Assembly (NCBI RefSeq): GCF_000471905.2
Contig: NW_006499364.1
Location: 6,268,250 to 6,332,249, forward strand
Direction: 5' to 3'
From: Amborella trichopoda
Taxonomy: Eukaryota; Streptophyta; Magnoliopsida; Amborellales; Amborellaceae
Length of the DNA stretch: 64,000 nt
The translations under genes and the position numbers were made by a program. Shown piece by piece: positions 13,501 to 25,500 of this stretch. Below the pieces are notes generated by a model that ran no database searches, was not told where the DNA came from, and saw nothing but the letters and a program-made list of their open reading frames with translations. How positions within the stretch are numbered: the first letter of the stretch is position 1; each line of letters opens with the position of its first letter.

Positions 13501-16500
13501 AAGAGAGGCAGAGAAAAAAGGAAAACATTACATCCATTGAATCAAATTCCATCCAAGACACTATATCATAGCATTTGTAGCCCTTCTGAGAGGAAGGGAA
13601 ATCGAGGAAAATACATTTTACAGATTTAGGGTACAACTTTGTACAATTTGGACCAAGAACGCGCACGAAGCAAACACAAACAAAGACCTTAAGAGGGACA
13701 CTAATAAGTGGACGATCAGGATGGATAAGTTTATAGAACGATTGGTTATCAAGAAAACGAGAGGGCTTTGATTGATGAGATAGGATGCCATAAGTACAAC
13801 TTCAAAACAATACTTCTCGGGTACCTTCATACTCAAGAAAAGAGCACAACTCACTTCCAAGACGTGTATATTCTTTCTTTTCACTACCCCATTTTGTTGT
13901 GGGGTATATGAGCAAGACTTATGATATTCTATGCCTTTTTCTTTAATATAAGAAAGTAACTCCCAATTGCAATACTCTTTACTTTGATATGATCTGAGTA
14001 ACTAAATTTTAGGGTCAAACTGATTATAGATCATCTTATAAAAGACCCTAAAGAATTTAGGGACTTCATATTTGGTCTTCATAAGATATATCCATGTACA
14101 GTAAGAGTCATCATCCACAAAAGAAACAAAATACCAATAACCAAAAATAGAAGTCAGAGGAGATGGACCCCATACATCAGAATGAACAGTAGCACAAGGA
14201 ATAGTAGTTTTATTATTACTGGGCAAAAAAGAGTTTCTACAAAGTTTTGAAAGTTCACAAACTTCACATTGAACTCTGACGTGCTTGTAGAAGCAAACAA
14301 CTTAAGAAATAGAATATTCAATGACTAAAAAGACGAATAACCAAGTTGAAGATGCCACTGCCAAATTCGATCTTTATTAATATTCATACTGGACTGAGGA
14401 GCTTGAGAAGTAGTAATAGGCATGTCAAGAATGTAGAGACCACCAGCTTCACGACAACTGTCAATCATCTTCCTCATATCGAGGTCTTGAAAAACAAAAT
14501 CGAAAGGAAAGAAGATTACACCACAATCTAGACTCTAGGTAATGCTACTAACAGACATTAGGTTTGTAGAAAAGTTAGGAACATGAAGAACAAATGATTG
14601 AGGTGAAGTATTTACAATTCCTTTATCACGATAACTGTCAATCATCTTCCTCATATCGAGGTCTTGAAAACACAATGGAAAGAAAAGAAGATTACACTAC
14701 AATCTAGACTCTAGGTAATGCTACTAACAGACATTAGGTTTGTAGAAAAGTTAGGAACATGAAGAACAAATGATTGAGATGAAGTATTTACAATTCCTTT
14801 ATCAGCAATGGAAGAGAAAGAACCATTAGCAATTCTAACTTTGTCTCTTCCAAAACAAGGAGAATAAGAAGAAAACAAAGAACCATTAGCAATTCTAACT
14901 TTCCTCTTCCAAAACAAGGAGAATAAGAAGAAAACAAAGAGGACATACCAGTTATATGATCTGAAGCAACAAAATCAATGATCCATGACTGTCCAAAAGA
15001 ATAAAGGGAGATATGGTTGGTAGAAGGATGAATACCTGAGTAGGCAAAGGATGCTGTGGAGGTAGTAGGTGGGCCATCTAACTGTGCAAACAACTGGCGA
15101 AGGCTCTCAATTTCCTCCTTGAAGACTGATATCATCTTCCTCTGGACAGAAGGTAAGGATGTAGCTGCATTGAGTTGCACCTAACCAGCATTAATAGTTG
15201 TTGAACCACCAGTGGTTGAAACATTACGTGCATTGAATTGCCCAGGACGATTAGATTTTTCCAGTCGACTAACTAAATCCCAGTAATTCTCCTTGACATG
15301 ACCAGTCCTACCACAATGATCACACTTTAGCTTACTTTTATCTCCTTAATTGGGACTCCCTTTTCCAAATTTTGTTGATCCAATCCCCTTATTGTTCTTA
15401 GGAGGCAATGAGGCAATGAGGCAAAAACAAGAGCAGCACGATCCATTGGTTGTGCAGGAAGCATGACACCTATCCTACTTTTTTCACTCTGGATAAAGGA
15501 ATATACCTGATTGAGATATGAAAGAGCATCCCAACTAAGAATTTGAACCCTGGCTAATTCTAACTCAGGGAGCAATCCAGCCGAAAACTCAAAGATACCA
15601 TTTTGATCCTAAAATTCCTTGTATTTATCCCCATCTTGCTTACAGGCTGGTTTAAACATATGATCATGATCTAATTCCTCCATAGACTTCAAAGTAAGAA
15701 AAATATGCTGCTAGAGACTGCTCCCCCTGTCAAAGATGTGATATCTCCTGCCCTAGTGGGTAAACCCGGGACCCATTCTTGCTTTGAGATATGTTTGGTG
15801 TATCGATTCTCAGATTTCTTTCCCAATACGAAGAAATAGGAAACCTTTACTAATTGAAGGTTGTATTGAGTACAATAACCAAGACATTACAATCAAGTTT
15901 TCAGTCTCCCACTTTTCATATGAAGTATTTTGTCTCTTCAGGTTCAACAATTTTACCAATGATGTACCCAACTTCTCTCTACCACCAATAAACATTTTAG
16001 CAACGCGAGACCATTCCAAATAATAGGTCCCATCACGTTTAACATTAGTAATCTGCAGACCAGGGATTTTTCCATGGATACCCACAGAGAGTTTACACTC
16101 CGAGTATTGGTGGTCGTAGAAGAGTGCTCTGAATCAGTAATATTTGATATATCAGCCACTATTTAACCAAAACACACAAAAAAACCTTGTCGTTTACCAC
16201 AAACACTCAAACAGCCAAACAAAAATTGCTGATTACCACAAGCAGCCAGAAAAACCTTGCTGATTACCAAAAACAGCTACTTGATTTCACTCCACCCGAA
16301 AATATGAGACACATTAGAGAGTCCAAAAACCACTTTGAAACATCAAAAAAATCCCAACCAGTTCTAGGGCTTTCAATTTGACATCACAAACTCCACCCAT
16401 GAAAAATTCGGGTTTGATGGACTCCTTCAATTTTTTAGATCGGAGTTTTAGATCCATAAAATTTTAGGGTTTGACTCACCACTATAATTTTCAGAATTGA

Positions 16501-19500
16501 GTTTTTTTTTCCCATATTGATCCACATATCACAAAGAATATTCACAAATGGAAAAATCATCATATTTAGGTCTCTTTTTTTTTAATACCTAATTTCACAA
16601 ATTTAGGCTTTCTGACCGTACAACCATGGGCTGTCTTTGCAAGGTGAGATTACATTATTGGGTCTCAAGAATATCTCCAGAAGCATCTTGCTCTGATACC
16701 AAGTTAAAATATAGCAAACTTGAATGATGGAAATCAGCAAATTGTTAGAAGGATCAAGAACTATGAAGAGAGAGAAAGTTGGAGATAGAATGAAAGAGAA
16801 AAAACGAGAGAATAGTGTCACAATGGTGTTCTTACTGACCACCATGCCCACTTATATCCTTTAATTTAATAACAAAAATAGGAAGTACAAAAAGACAGTT
16901 TAAAAACTTGATTGTTCTCAACATTGCGATCCAAGGAGGACAATGCATACCCTATTTTCAACATGCAGATGATACCCAAACTTTCTGCAATAGAAGGGAA
17001 CCCGTGAACAACACGTAGCTAAATATGTGGTGTTACGAGGTAGTCATGGAACTCAAAATTAATCTTTGGAAAAGCTCTATGGCTGGGATGAATGTGAGGA
17101 ACGAACAACTGGGACGTTATATCATTAGGTCTCATACCTTCTTAGCTCATATCTTGGGGCAACATACATTGCCAAACCAAATAAGAGCTCATGAGATCCG
17201 GTTCAGTAGACCCTACTCATAGAGGAGTAACTTTCTTTTTGTTGTGAGAAAGATCACATTAATCAAGTAGCTCTGTCCCTCTTTTAGGTGCCAACCAAGT
17301 TAGTCGTAAAGATAGAAAGATTACCAGATGAATTTCTTATGGGAAGGAGGCTAAAATTTGATCTTTTGAAATGGGCAAAGACATGTCAACACAAATAAGA
17401 ATGCTGCCTAGATACAAGGATGTTATGGGAGCCTAACAAATCCCTTCTAGGAAAGTGGCAATATAGACTTATGGTTAACAATAGCGGTTTTTATATAAAG
17501 GTTATGTAGAGAATTATGGGGTAGCACCTTTGGTGTTGTGAGTAAGAACTCAAGGTGTTTGCTACATCAAGAGAGAATGGTAAGGTAAAATCATAGAGAA
17601 CTCAAGGTGTTTGCAAATGGTGCAGTTTGCGGCACTTTATTTAACTTGGAAACAACTCCCCATGGGGAAGATTCCCCACTTCATTGAGTTCGGCAGATTA
17701 TCCTTAGACCAAAGTGGCCAATTGTTTTGACTTTTGAGCTATAAGCAGTAGGGTAGTTCATGGTTTCCTAGATCCCATAAGGGCCCATTTGGTTCCCTGT
17801 ATTTTCCAATCTTGTGAAAAAGAGTATCCTAGAATTGGTATTTACTAGAAGCGCACGCCAACCGATTGACACTGGCTCCATACAAGAATCAATCTCTCAT
17901 GCACTAGTTAACTTGTTTCATTGGCCTTCTCACCTGGCCCTCTATTGCCAAGTTGCCTTGGGCAAGGCTCCAATTTGCCATATCGCCTCTCTCTAAAAAA
18001 AGTCAGCCTTATGTGTTCGTACAGCAGACTCGCCCGAGTAACTTGGCTGAGGAAGGGGCCGTACGGCCCGTACCCTGCCTGAGCCATGTTTATGTACACT
18101 GTGCAACTCATTTCCGGTGGAGGAGTATAATGATACCTAAACATGTGCATGTTATTCAGGGAGGAGGCTAATAAAATCAGTCACTCACTCATGCACTAGA
18201 ATTTTATAGTTGTATGGCCATTTTTTAACTTCTTCAGGGTCAAGTGGGTTACATTATAATTTGTTGCTTTCCTCGTATGTATACCTCCAAATCATTCAAG
18301 GAGAGTCCTTTGATGTGATTACGTCAATGGTGATTAGCAATGGTATTTCATGAGATCTTTCACATTTTTCTTGATCATTGTTTTTTTTTCCCCTTTTTCC
18401 ATGGTGTCTAAATAAAACCATTTTTACACTTTGATTTTCCCTTATGTATTCTTTGCAGTATTTGAGACACTTATAAGGAAAAACTACAATTACAATCCAA
18501 ACTTGCAGGCTCTAACTATGATGTGTAGTTACAAAGAGAGAGGAAATGGGAGCAATTCAGAATGAACCTCAAAACAATTCAAGCAATTACAGTCTCAACT
18601 TCTAAACATTGAGTGATTAGAACTTAGAAGAGAAAGTGAGTTGGGGAAGGGAGGTCACAAATGAAGTTGCACACAATTCAAATCAAGTTGCAATCAATTC
18701 ACAACACTCGAATATTAACTTTTAATTACAGAGGAAAGTTTGCAAAATCGTTTTACTCCCACTACAGGTAGAAACAAGATAGATACAAACACACATAATA
18801 GAAAAACAAAAAAAGAGAAGGGTGAGGAAATGAGTAGAGAGTGAGGGTAGAGAAAAAGAATTGCAGTCTAGCTGAAATTTTCATGAACGACATAGAGAAC
18901 AAATTTCTTCTAAGAGAGAGAATAAAAGAAGAATGGTATTAACTCACATAATCTGTAAAAACTGCACCAATAGACATGCTTCTCACAATATCATCATCCA
19001 ACTCTGTGATGACCACCGCCATCACAGTTTCCGCTTTTTCTTGCAGAGCAAGACTTGTCAGTAATGGTAAAACAGCCAAAAAAACCTTGCTGATTACCAC
19101 AAACAGCCAAAAAAACTAGCTGATTACCACAAGCAGCCAAAAAAGCCTTGCTGATTACCACAAACAGCTGCTTGATTTCACTCCACCTGAAGATATGAGA
19201 CCATAGTTAGCAAATCGCCGTTTAATTGGCGATTTTATTAAAATCGGCTTTTTTTTTTAAACAGTTTTAAACGACGACCTTTTTTTTGAAAAGGTCGGAA
19301 AAAAAAATAGCGTAGTTTACATCAAAACGTTTAAAGCGCTTTTTTTTCATAATACGATTTAAATCACGCCAAAAAATTGTATCTTTTTTTACCTATATTT
19401 TTTAAAAAAAAAGTAAATTTTTTTTTTTCCTGTTTTGTGTATTGCAACCATTGTTACTTTCATGCTTTTGAAAAAAAAATATTATTTCAAAAAAAAACAT

Positions 19501-22500
19501 AAAATAGAAATCTTTATCCCAACTGCGTTCTTCAATGCAGATTGAAGGAATGAAGTTTTTTTTTTCCCTTTTTCTTAAAAACTTAAACAAATAGATGCAG
19601 ATTTCAGTTGTTATTATGGAAAATCGTTGTGTAAATGAAATACTGTTTATAGCAAATCATTTGGTAAAGTAAATCATTGTGTAAAGAAAATCATATACAA
19701 GCAGATTTCTGTGATTATTTATGATAATTGTTTTTATGAAAATACTGTTTATGGCACAAATTATAGCTCAAAACATAGTATTTTACTGATAAATGAGAAG
19801 CAGAGAGTGTGACTACAGGACCAAGTAATCAATATTTTGTTTTTGTTTATGTGATAACAAAGATAAACAATATAGTGTAAACTGTAAACTTACAGGAGCA
19901 AGCAGTTGTACATATAGATTAGTTCCCCAAACCTAATCCTTCAGCTCTGCTTGCTGTTTCCCAATAAAATGAAAACCCTCTTACTTTTCTCTCTGTAAAA
20001 ATCAGTCAGGGCCTCTTCACAAATCAGTTAAGGCTTTCTCTCAAACAACATCCCAAATCAGAGAGAAAAATCCTCTTCAAAGTATCAAAAATCAGCAACC
20101 CATCTTCCTTCCTTTTCCCACTCTAAAACTCAGTTAGAGCCCTCTTCCATTATGGTTTGTGAAGCCGATGACCTTTTCCTTCTTCGTTCTTCCATATAAA
20201 CCCTGATGGCTATGAGGCCAGCCCTAGTTTCTTCTCTTCGTTCTTCTCTCTCTAAACGGTAAACACAGACGTGAAACCCAAATTTCTATTCCTTCTTCTT
20301 CTCTCTCTAAACGGTAAACACAGACGTGAAACTAAAATTTCTACGAGCCTCTTTTCAATTTGAAAGAAATTTATAAAACTTTAACCATAATAATGGAAAA
20401 TCGTGTATTTTTTTTAATAAATTTATATTGTATATGTGTCACCTAATTAACGTATTTAATGAATAACTTTATATAGTATATTTATTTTTGGTATGTAATT
20501 AGTAGGTGCGATGTTTTTTTAAAGTATTTAATAGATAGATTTAATATTAAACGATTGGATGAAAGTGAAGTACCTAAATTAATTTACTTCATTATATTAG
20601 TTTATTAAAAATTTTATAGATAAATTAGTTATTGATGGTTTTGACATAATTTTTATTTTTTAAAATTTCAAATTTTTTAATGTTATAAAATTATCCGATT
20701 ATTTTACTTCAATGTTTTTAGCCTAATCCAATATAGTAACGATATCTTTATATGAAATATTTTTATCGATCCGTATTTTTTACCTAATTTTCTCATCCGA
20801 CTTTTTTAAAATAAAAATGATTTATTTTTAATTTTATGGTTAGCCAATTTATTGATAATCCCCAACTTGCCAACTATATATGAGACACATTAGATGGTCC
20901 AACAACCACTTTGAAACATCAAAAAAATCCCAACTAGTTTTAGGATTTTCAATTTGACATCACAATTTCGACCCATGAAAAATTAGGGTTTGATGCACCC
21001 CTTCAATTTTTTAGATCGAAATTTTAGATCCATGAAAATTTAGGGTTTGCCTCGTCACTATAATTTTTTAAGTTCTTCTTTTTTTTTTCCATTCGATCCG
21101 CATATCAAAAGGAGACCCACAAATGGAAAAACCATTATATTTAGGTCTCTCTTTTTTAATACTTGATTTCACAAGGCTTTCTGACCGTATGACTATGTGC
21201 GGTCTTTGCAAGGTCAGATTACATCATTGGATCTCGAGAATATCATGGAAATCAGCAAAGTGTTAGAAGATTAAGAACTATGAAGAGAGAGAAAGTGGGA
21301 GGTAGAATGAGAGAGAGTTTCACATGAGAGAGAAAAATGAGAGAATAATGTCACAGTGGTGTTCTTACTTATCACCATGCCCATTTAATTTAATAACAAA
21401 AATAAGAAGTACGAAAATGTCATTTAAAAACTTGAATGATAGAAATCAGCAAAGTGTTAGAAAGATTAAGAACTATGAAGAGAGAGAAAGTGGGAGGTAG
21501 AATGAGAGAGAGTTTCACATGAGAGAGAAAAATGAGAGAATAGTGTCACGGTGGTGTTCTTACTTACCACCATACCCATTTAATTTAATAACAAAAATAA
21601 GAAGTACAAAAATGTTATTTAAAAACTTGATTGTTCTCAACATTGCGGTCCGAGGAGGTCAATGCGTACCCTATCTTCAACATGCAAATGATACCCAAAC
21701 TTTCTGCAATAGAAGGAAACTCGTGAACAACAGGTAGCTAAATATGTGGTGTTGCTGTTGGTATGTATGAGTTGTCATGCCAAACAAGTCTTACATTTCT
21801 CTCTCTTATTATTTATCTTAATGATTTAATATTTATCATTAAAATAAAGGCCTCTTCGATAGGGAAGATATCATCATTTAATGGGTAGATGATAACTACC
21901 CACCTCTCAGGAATTGTGGGCCACGTTTGTCAGAGATTCCAGGAGGAAGCTGAACATTAGAGAATTACCTCATCCATCCCTCTATAACCAGGCATTTCAT
22001 GGCCATGGAGAGACGTACACAGAGAAGTTATCTTTGAGTTCTCATTATTCTGGAAAACCCTGACCTTTGCAATCCACAGTCTCACGACATTGGCTTCGAC
22101 TCCTGGGAATTTAGTGGGTCCATCTCTTCCCTCAAGATTTCAACGTTGGTATCATAACATAGTTGTGGAAGCGTGGCTTGCTCATAACCTACATGTCCCA
22201 AGTTCTATCTTTCATTTTTGTTGGTGTTTATATCTTTTTTTTAGTTTAATTTACAGTAACTTTGATATTGGGTTTTGTCATGCCCGTATATCTTACAATA
22301 AATGTTTTTACTTTTTTTTACCTTAAATTTAATAATATGATTTTTTATTTTTTTATTTCTCAAATAAATATTCTCTCTCTAAGATTTTATCTGCTTATCC
22401 CTTTTAAGATATTCTCTGCTCTCTGAGATATTATTTGTTTATCAATTTTTTAAGATATTTTCTATTTATCCTTTTTAAGATATTCTCTGCTCTCTGAGAT

Positions 22501-25500
22501 ACTCTCAGCTTATACTTTTTTTAAGATATTATCTTACTGTCCCTTTAAAGATATTATTTGCTTATCATATTATGTCTCTAAGATATTCTCTGCGTATCGC
22601 TTTTAAGAAATCATCAGTATTGAAAAGGAGAAAGAAAACTTTGAACCAATCATAACGTTAAGGTCTTCATTATTTACTCTCTCTCTAATTCAGTGAGTAT
22701 CAGTGAAATTCACTAAATTTTCAGTGAACTTAATAATAAATAATAAAATTAAATTAAAATTTGCTGCTGTAATATTTAGAGAGAGAAATAAAGATGTTGC
22801 TTAATTTTTAGAGAGAGACACAAAAAAAAACGACATATTTCTTGAAAATCAGTTAGCTTGCATAGTCATTCTTCCATTTTTTGTTGTTGAAAATTAGTGC
22901 ATATTTTTTTTGGATTATTGAAAATTATTATACACACAACAACTATTCGAGTAAAGTTTGACATATCAATTGCATGTTTATAATTTAGGGATTTTCTATA
23001 TATTTTATTTGCATCATAATTGTCACTGCCTTGCATAATTATTCTATGCTTTGGTCTTTTTAAGTAAGAAAATTTCATGATCTTGATTTTGTGAATTCAT
23101 TTTTTGTGATTTATGTTATGTTATATTTTTGTTGAAAAATATTAAATATAATTGTAGACTTTCTCTCTCTAGAGCTAAAACATATATTTATAAAAATTAG
23201 TATTATGCAAGAATTACATAAAGTAGATTGTTGCATTACCTTTTGATTTTCTTGCATCATAGTAGTGTAAACATAAACATTTTAAGAGAATTGTTCACTA
23301 AAGTTGCTACCCATACAAAGTCTGCAACGTATTGATTTGACTAGAAGACAACCTTGTTCTTAAACATAATTGAATTTTTTAAACCTTTCGGTATTATCTA
23401 AAGTTTAAAATAGCATCCAGGCTAGTAATATCAGAACTATCAAAACTTGAAAAACTCAATGGAACAAATTGTTCTATATGGAAGAGAAAAATTGGATATA
23501 TTCTCTTCCAAGATAGGGTGGATTATGTTCTAGATACAGAACTATCAATTTTAGAGCCTAATGCCAATGGTCAAGCCCGAAAGTGACTTGAAAAATGGTC
23601 AGAAGATGACAAAGTAGCTAGGACTACTATATTGAGTTTTATAAAAGATGACAAGTGCTTATTATCATTAACAGTCTCCCATCATCTTGGGAGCATATTG
23701 TAATTGTATTGAACTACTTTGCACAATGGATAACTATGTTGAATCTTTTCACGCACCTCAGTATTGAAGCTGAAAAAAGAATGATGAAGAAATCTAATGA
23801 GCTCCATTTTGCCCAAAGTTCATCTTCTCAGTTTCCCAATAATTTTACAATAATTAGAAAAATAATAGGTATAAGGGAAATGAGAGAAATTTTAAAAATC
23901 AAAAGAATAATGTTGAAATACCTATTTTTATTGTAAAGAAATTGAGCATATCAAGTTTAATTTTCCTAAGATGAAAAACAAAAATATAAACCATAATAAC
24001 AATCCTGCTCGAAATAATCAAAAATAAAAAAAATGACTTGATATGTGTCGTCCTAGAATCAATGTTGTCGACCATGAACTAAGAAATTGGTGGGTCGACT
24101 CAACCTCCACTCAACATGTCTCAAAGACCAACGACGGATTCACAAAGTTGAAGGAGATTACAGCCGGTAACCAGTGGATTTATATGGGAAATGATGCCTA
24201 CTGTGATGTACTAGTTATCAGTACTTTCAAGCTTTTTCAAGCTTTGTTTATCAGGAGGAACAAACCTCTTATTGATTGATACATTGTATGTGCCCAATAT
24301 AAGGCGCAATTTAATTTTTTTTCCTAGGCTAGACGATAAGCATTATGATAATAAGGTTTAGGTTTAGTCGAGTCACCATTGAAAAACATTATAGAGCATT
24401 GGTGTATGGTACTAAAGTTGACAATTACACTAATTGAATATTGATGAAAGTTTATATCTTTTTTGTTATTCTGATGGCTCTTTTTATGCTTTTGTGTGTG
24501 TTGATGATTCATATTTATGAAACTTAAGATTATGACATATAAATAAAAATAAAATGAATCACATGGTAAAAAGAGGCTTGCTCCTTAATTTAGGAGAAAT
24601 TGTGTTTAAAACATGCGAACCGTGTAATTATGGTAAATTAACTAAAAAGCATTTCCTTAAAGAAAAAAGGTCTAATGAACTACTTAGTATTGTTCACTCT
24701 GATATATGTAGCCCATTAAATATAAAAATACATAGAGAGGTATGAAATATTTCATAACATTTATATATGATTATTCATTCTATGGATATGTATACCTAAT
24801 TAGTAAAAATTCAGATGATTTAGAAACATTTAAATAATATAATGCTGAGGTAGAAAATCAGTTAGGTAGACATATTAAAATTCTTCGAACAGATAGGGAA
24901 GGTGAATATTGCTTCACCTCATTTACTGAATTCTGTAAGGAGCATGGTATAATTCATCAAACAACTATGTCATATGCACCACAACAAAATGGTTTAGCTA
25001 AAAGAAGAAATAGAACTATGATAGACGTGGCTAAATCTATGATGAACTATTCAAAATTATCACCTTATTTTTTGGATGAGGCTCTCAACACTGCAATGCA
25101 TATTATTAATCATGTTCCAACTAAATCTATAGACTTGACCCCATATGAATTATGGATAGGTAGAAAACCTTACCTAACTATCTTGAAAGTTTGGGGTTCT
25201 TGGGCACATATATTTATACCACCACAAAATAGAGATAAATTACAAAGTAAAATTATAAAATGGTCATTTATAGGTTATTCAAAAAATTCTAAGGGTTATA
25301 GATTTTATAACCATGAGACTAAATCCTTAGTAGAGAATCGTGATGCTCATTTATTAAAAAATATAGATGATGAACATAGTTTAAGTAAGCCTATTGACTT
25401 ACATGAAATTGATAAAGATAAGGATCTGAAATACCCTATGTCAGTCTCCCTCTACAATTTATTTGAATCAAATATACCAAATAGGGCTAAAAGAACGACA

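Larger units (their letters stand above)
11363..16923 (-). mobile_element. Ty1-copia LTR retrotransposon 1, minus orientation, decayed
   Basis: Bounded by related LTRs (3' LTR 11,363-11,636; 5' LTR 16,703-16,923 on the plus map). Next to the 5' LTR is a primer-binding site TTGGTATCAGAGC (16,690-16,702), complementary to plant initiator Met tRNA. Next to the 3' LTR is a polypurine tract GAGGGGGAG (11,637-11,645). Between them on the minus strand are gag, CCHC-like knuckle, protease region, integrase, reverse transcriptase and RNase H remnants in copia order, broken by stops and frameshifts. No convincing 5-bp target duplication was seen. It lies inside a LINE fragment in intron 1 of the WD40 gene. 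Confidence 0.88.
16180..19066. repeat. Tandem duplication unit A (copia leader/LTR + LINE + exon 1A)
   Basis: Collinear with 19,067-29,811 once the two later insertions there (19,202-20,878 and 21,756-27,749) are removed. Shared in order: the copia leader with 30-bp CAGCC-AAAA-CTTGCTGATTACC repeats, the LTR, the LINE RT fragment, a GGGCCCATTTGGTTCCCTGT block, a 200-300 bp block near the exon, and exon 1 with its leader. Unit A ends at the junction ...GTCAGTAATGGTAA|AACAGCC. Confidence 0.85.

Noticed and set aside
11358-16928. 5-bp target duplication for copia element 1
   Set aside because: TGTGA on the left and TTGCG on the right do not match; shifting the ends gives at best a 4-of-5 match with an unnatural LTR end, so none is claimed.
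17814-18171. Open frames on both strands (and the matching frame at 28,546-28,851)
   Set aside because: They lie in the duplicated non-coding block before exon 1; the two copies do not keep the frames conserved and no domain is visible.
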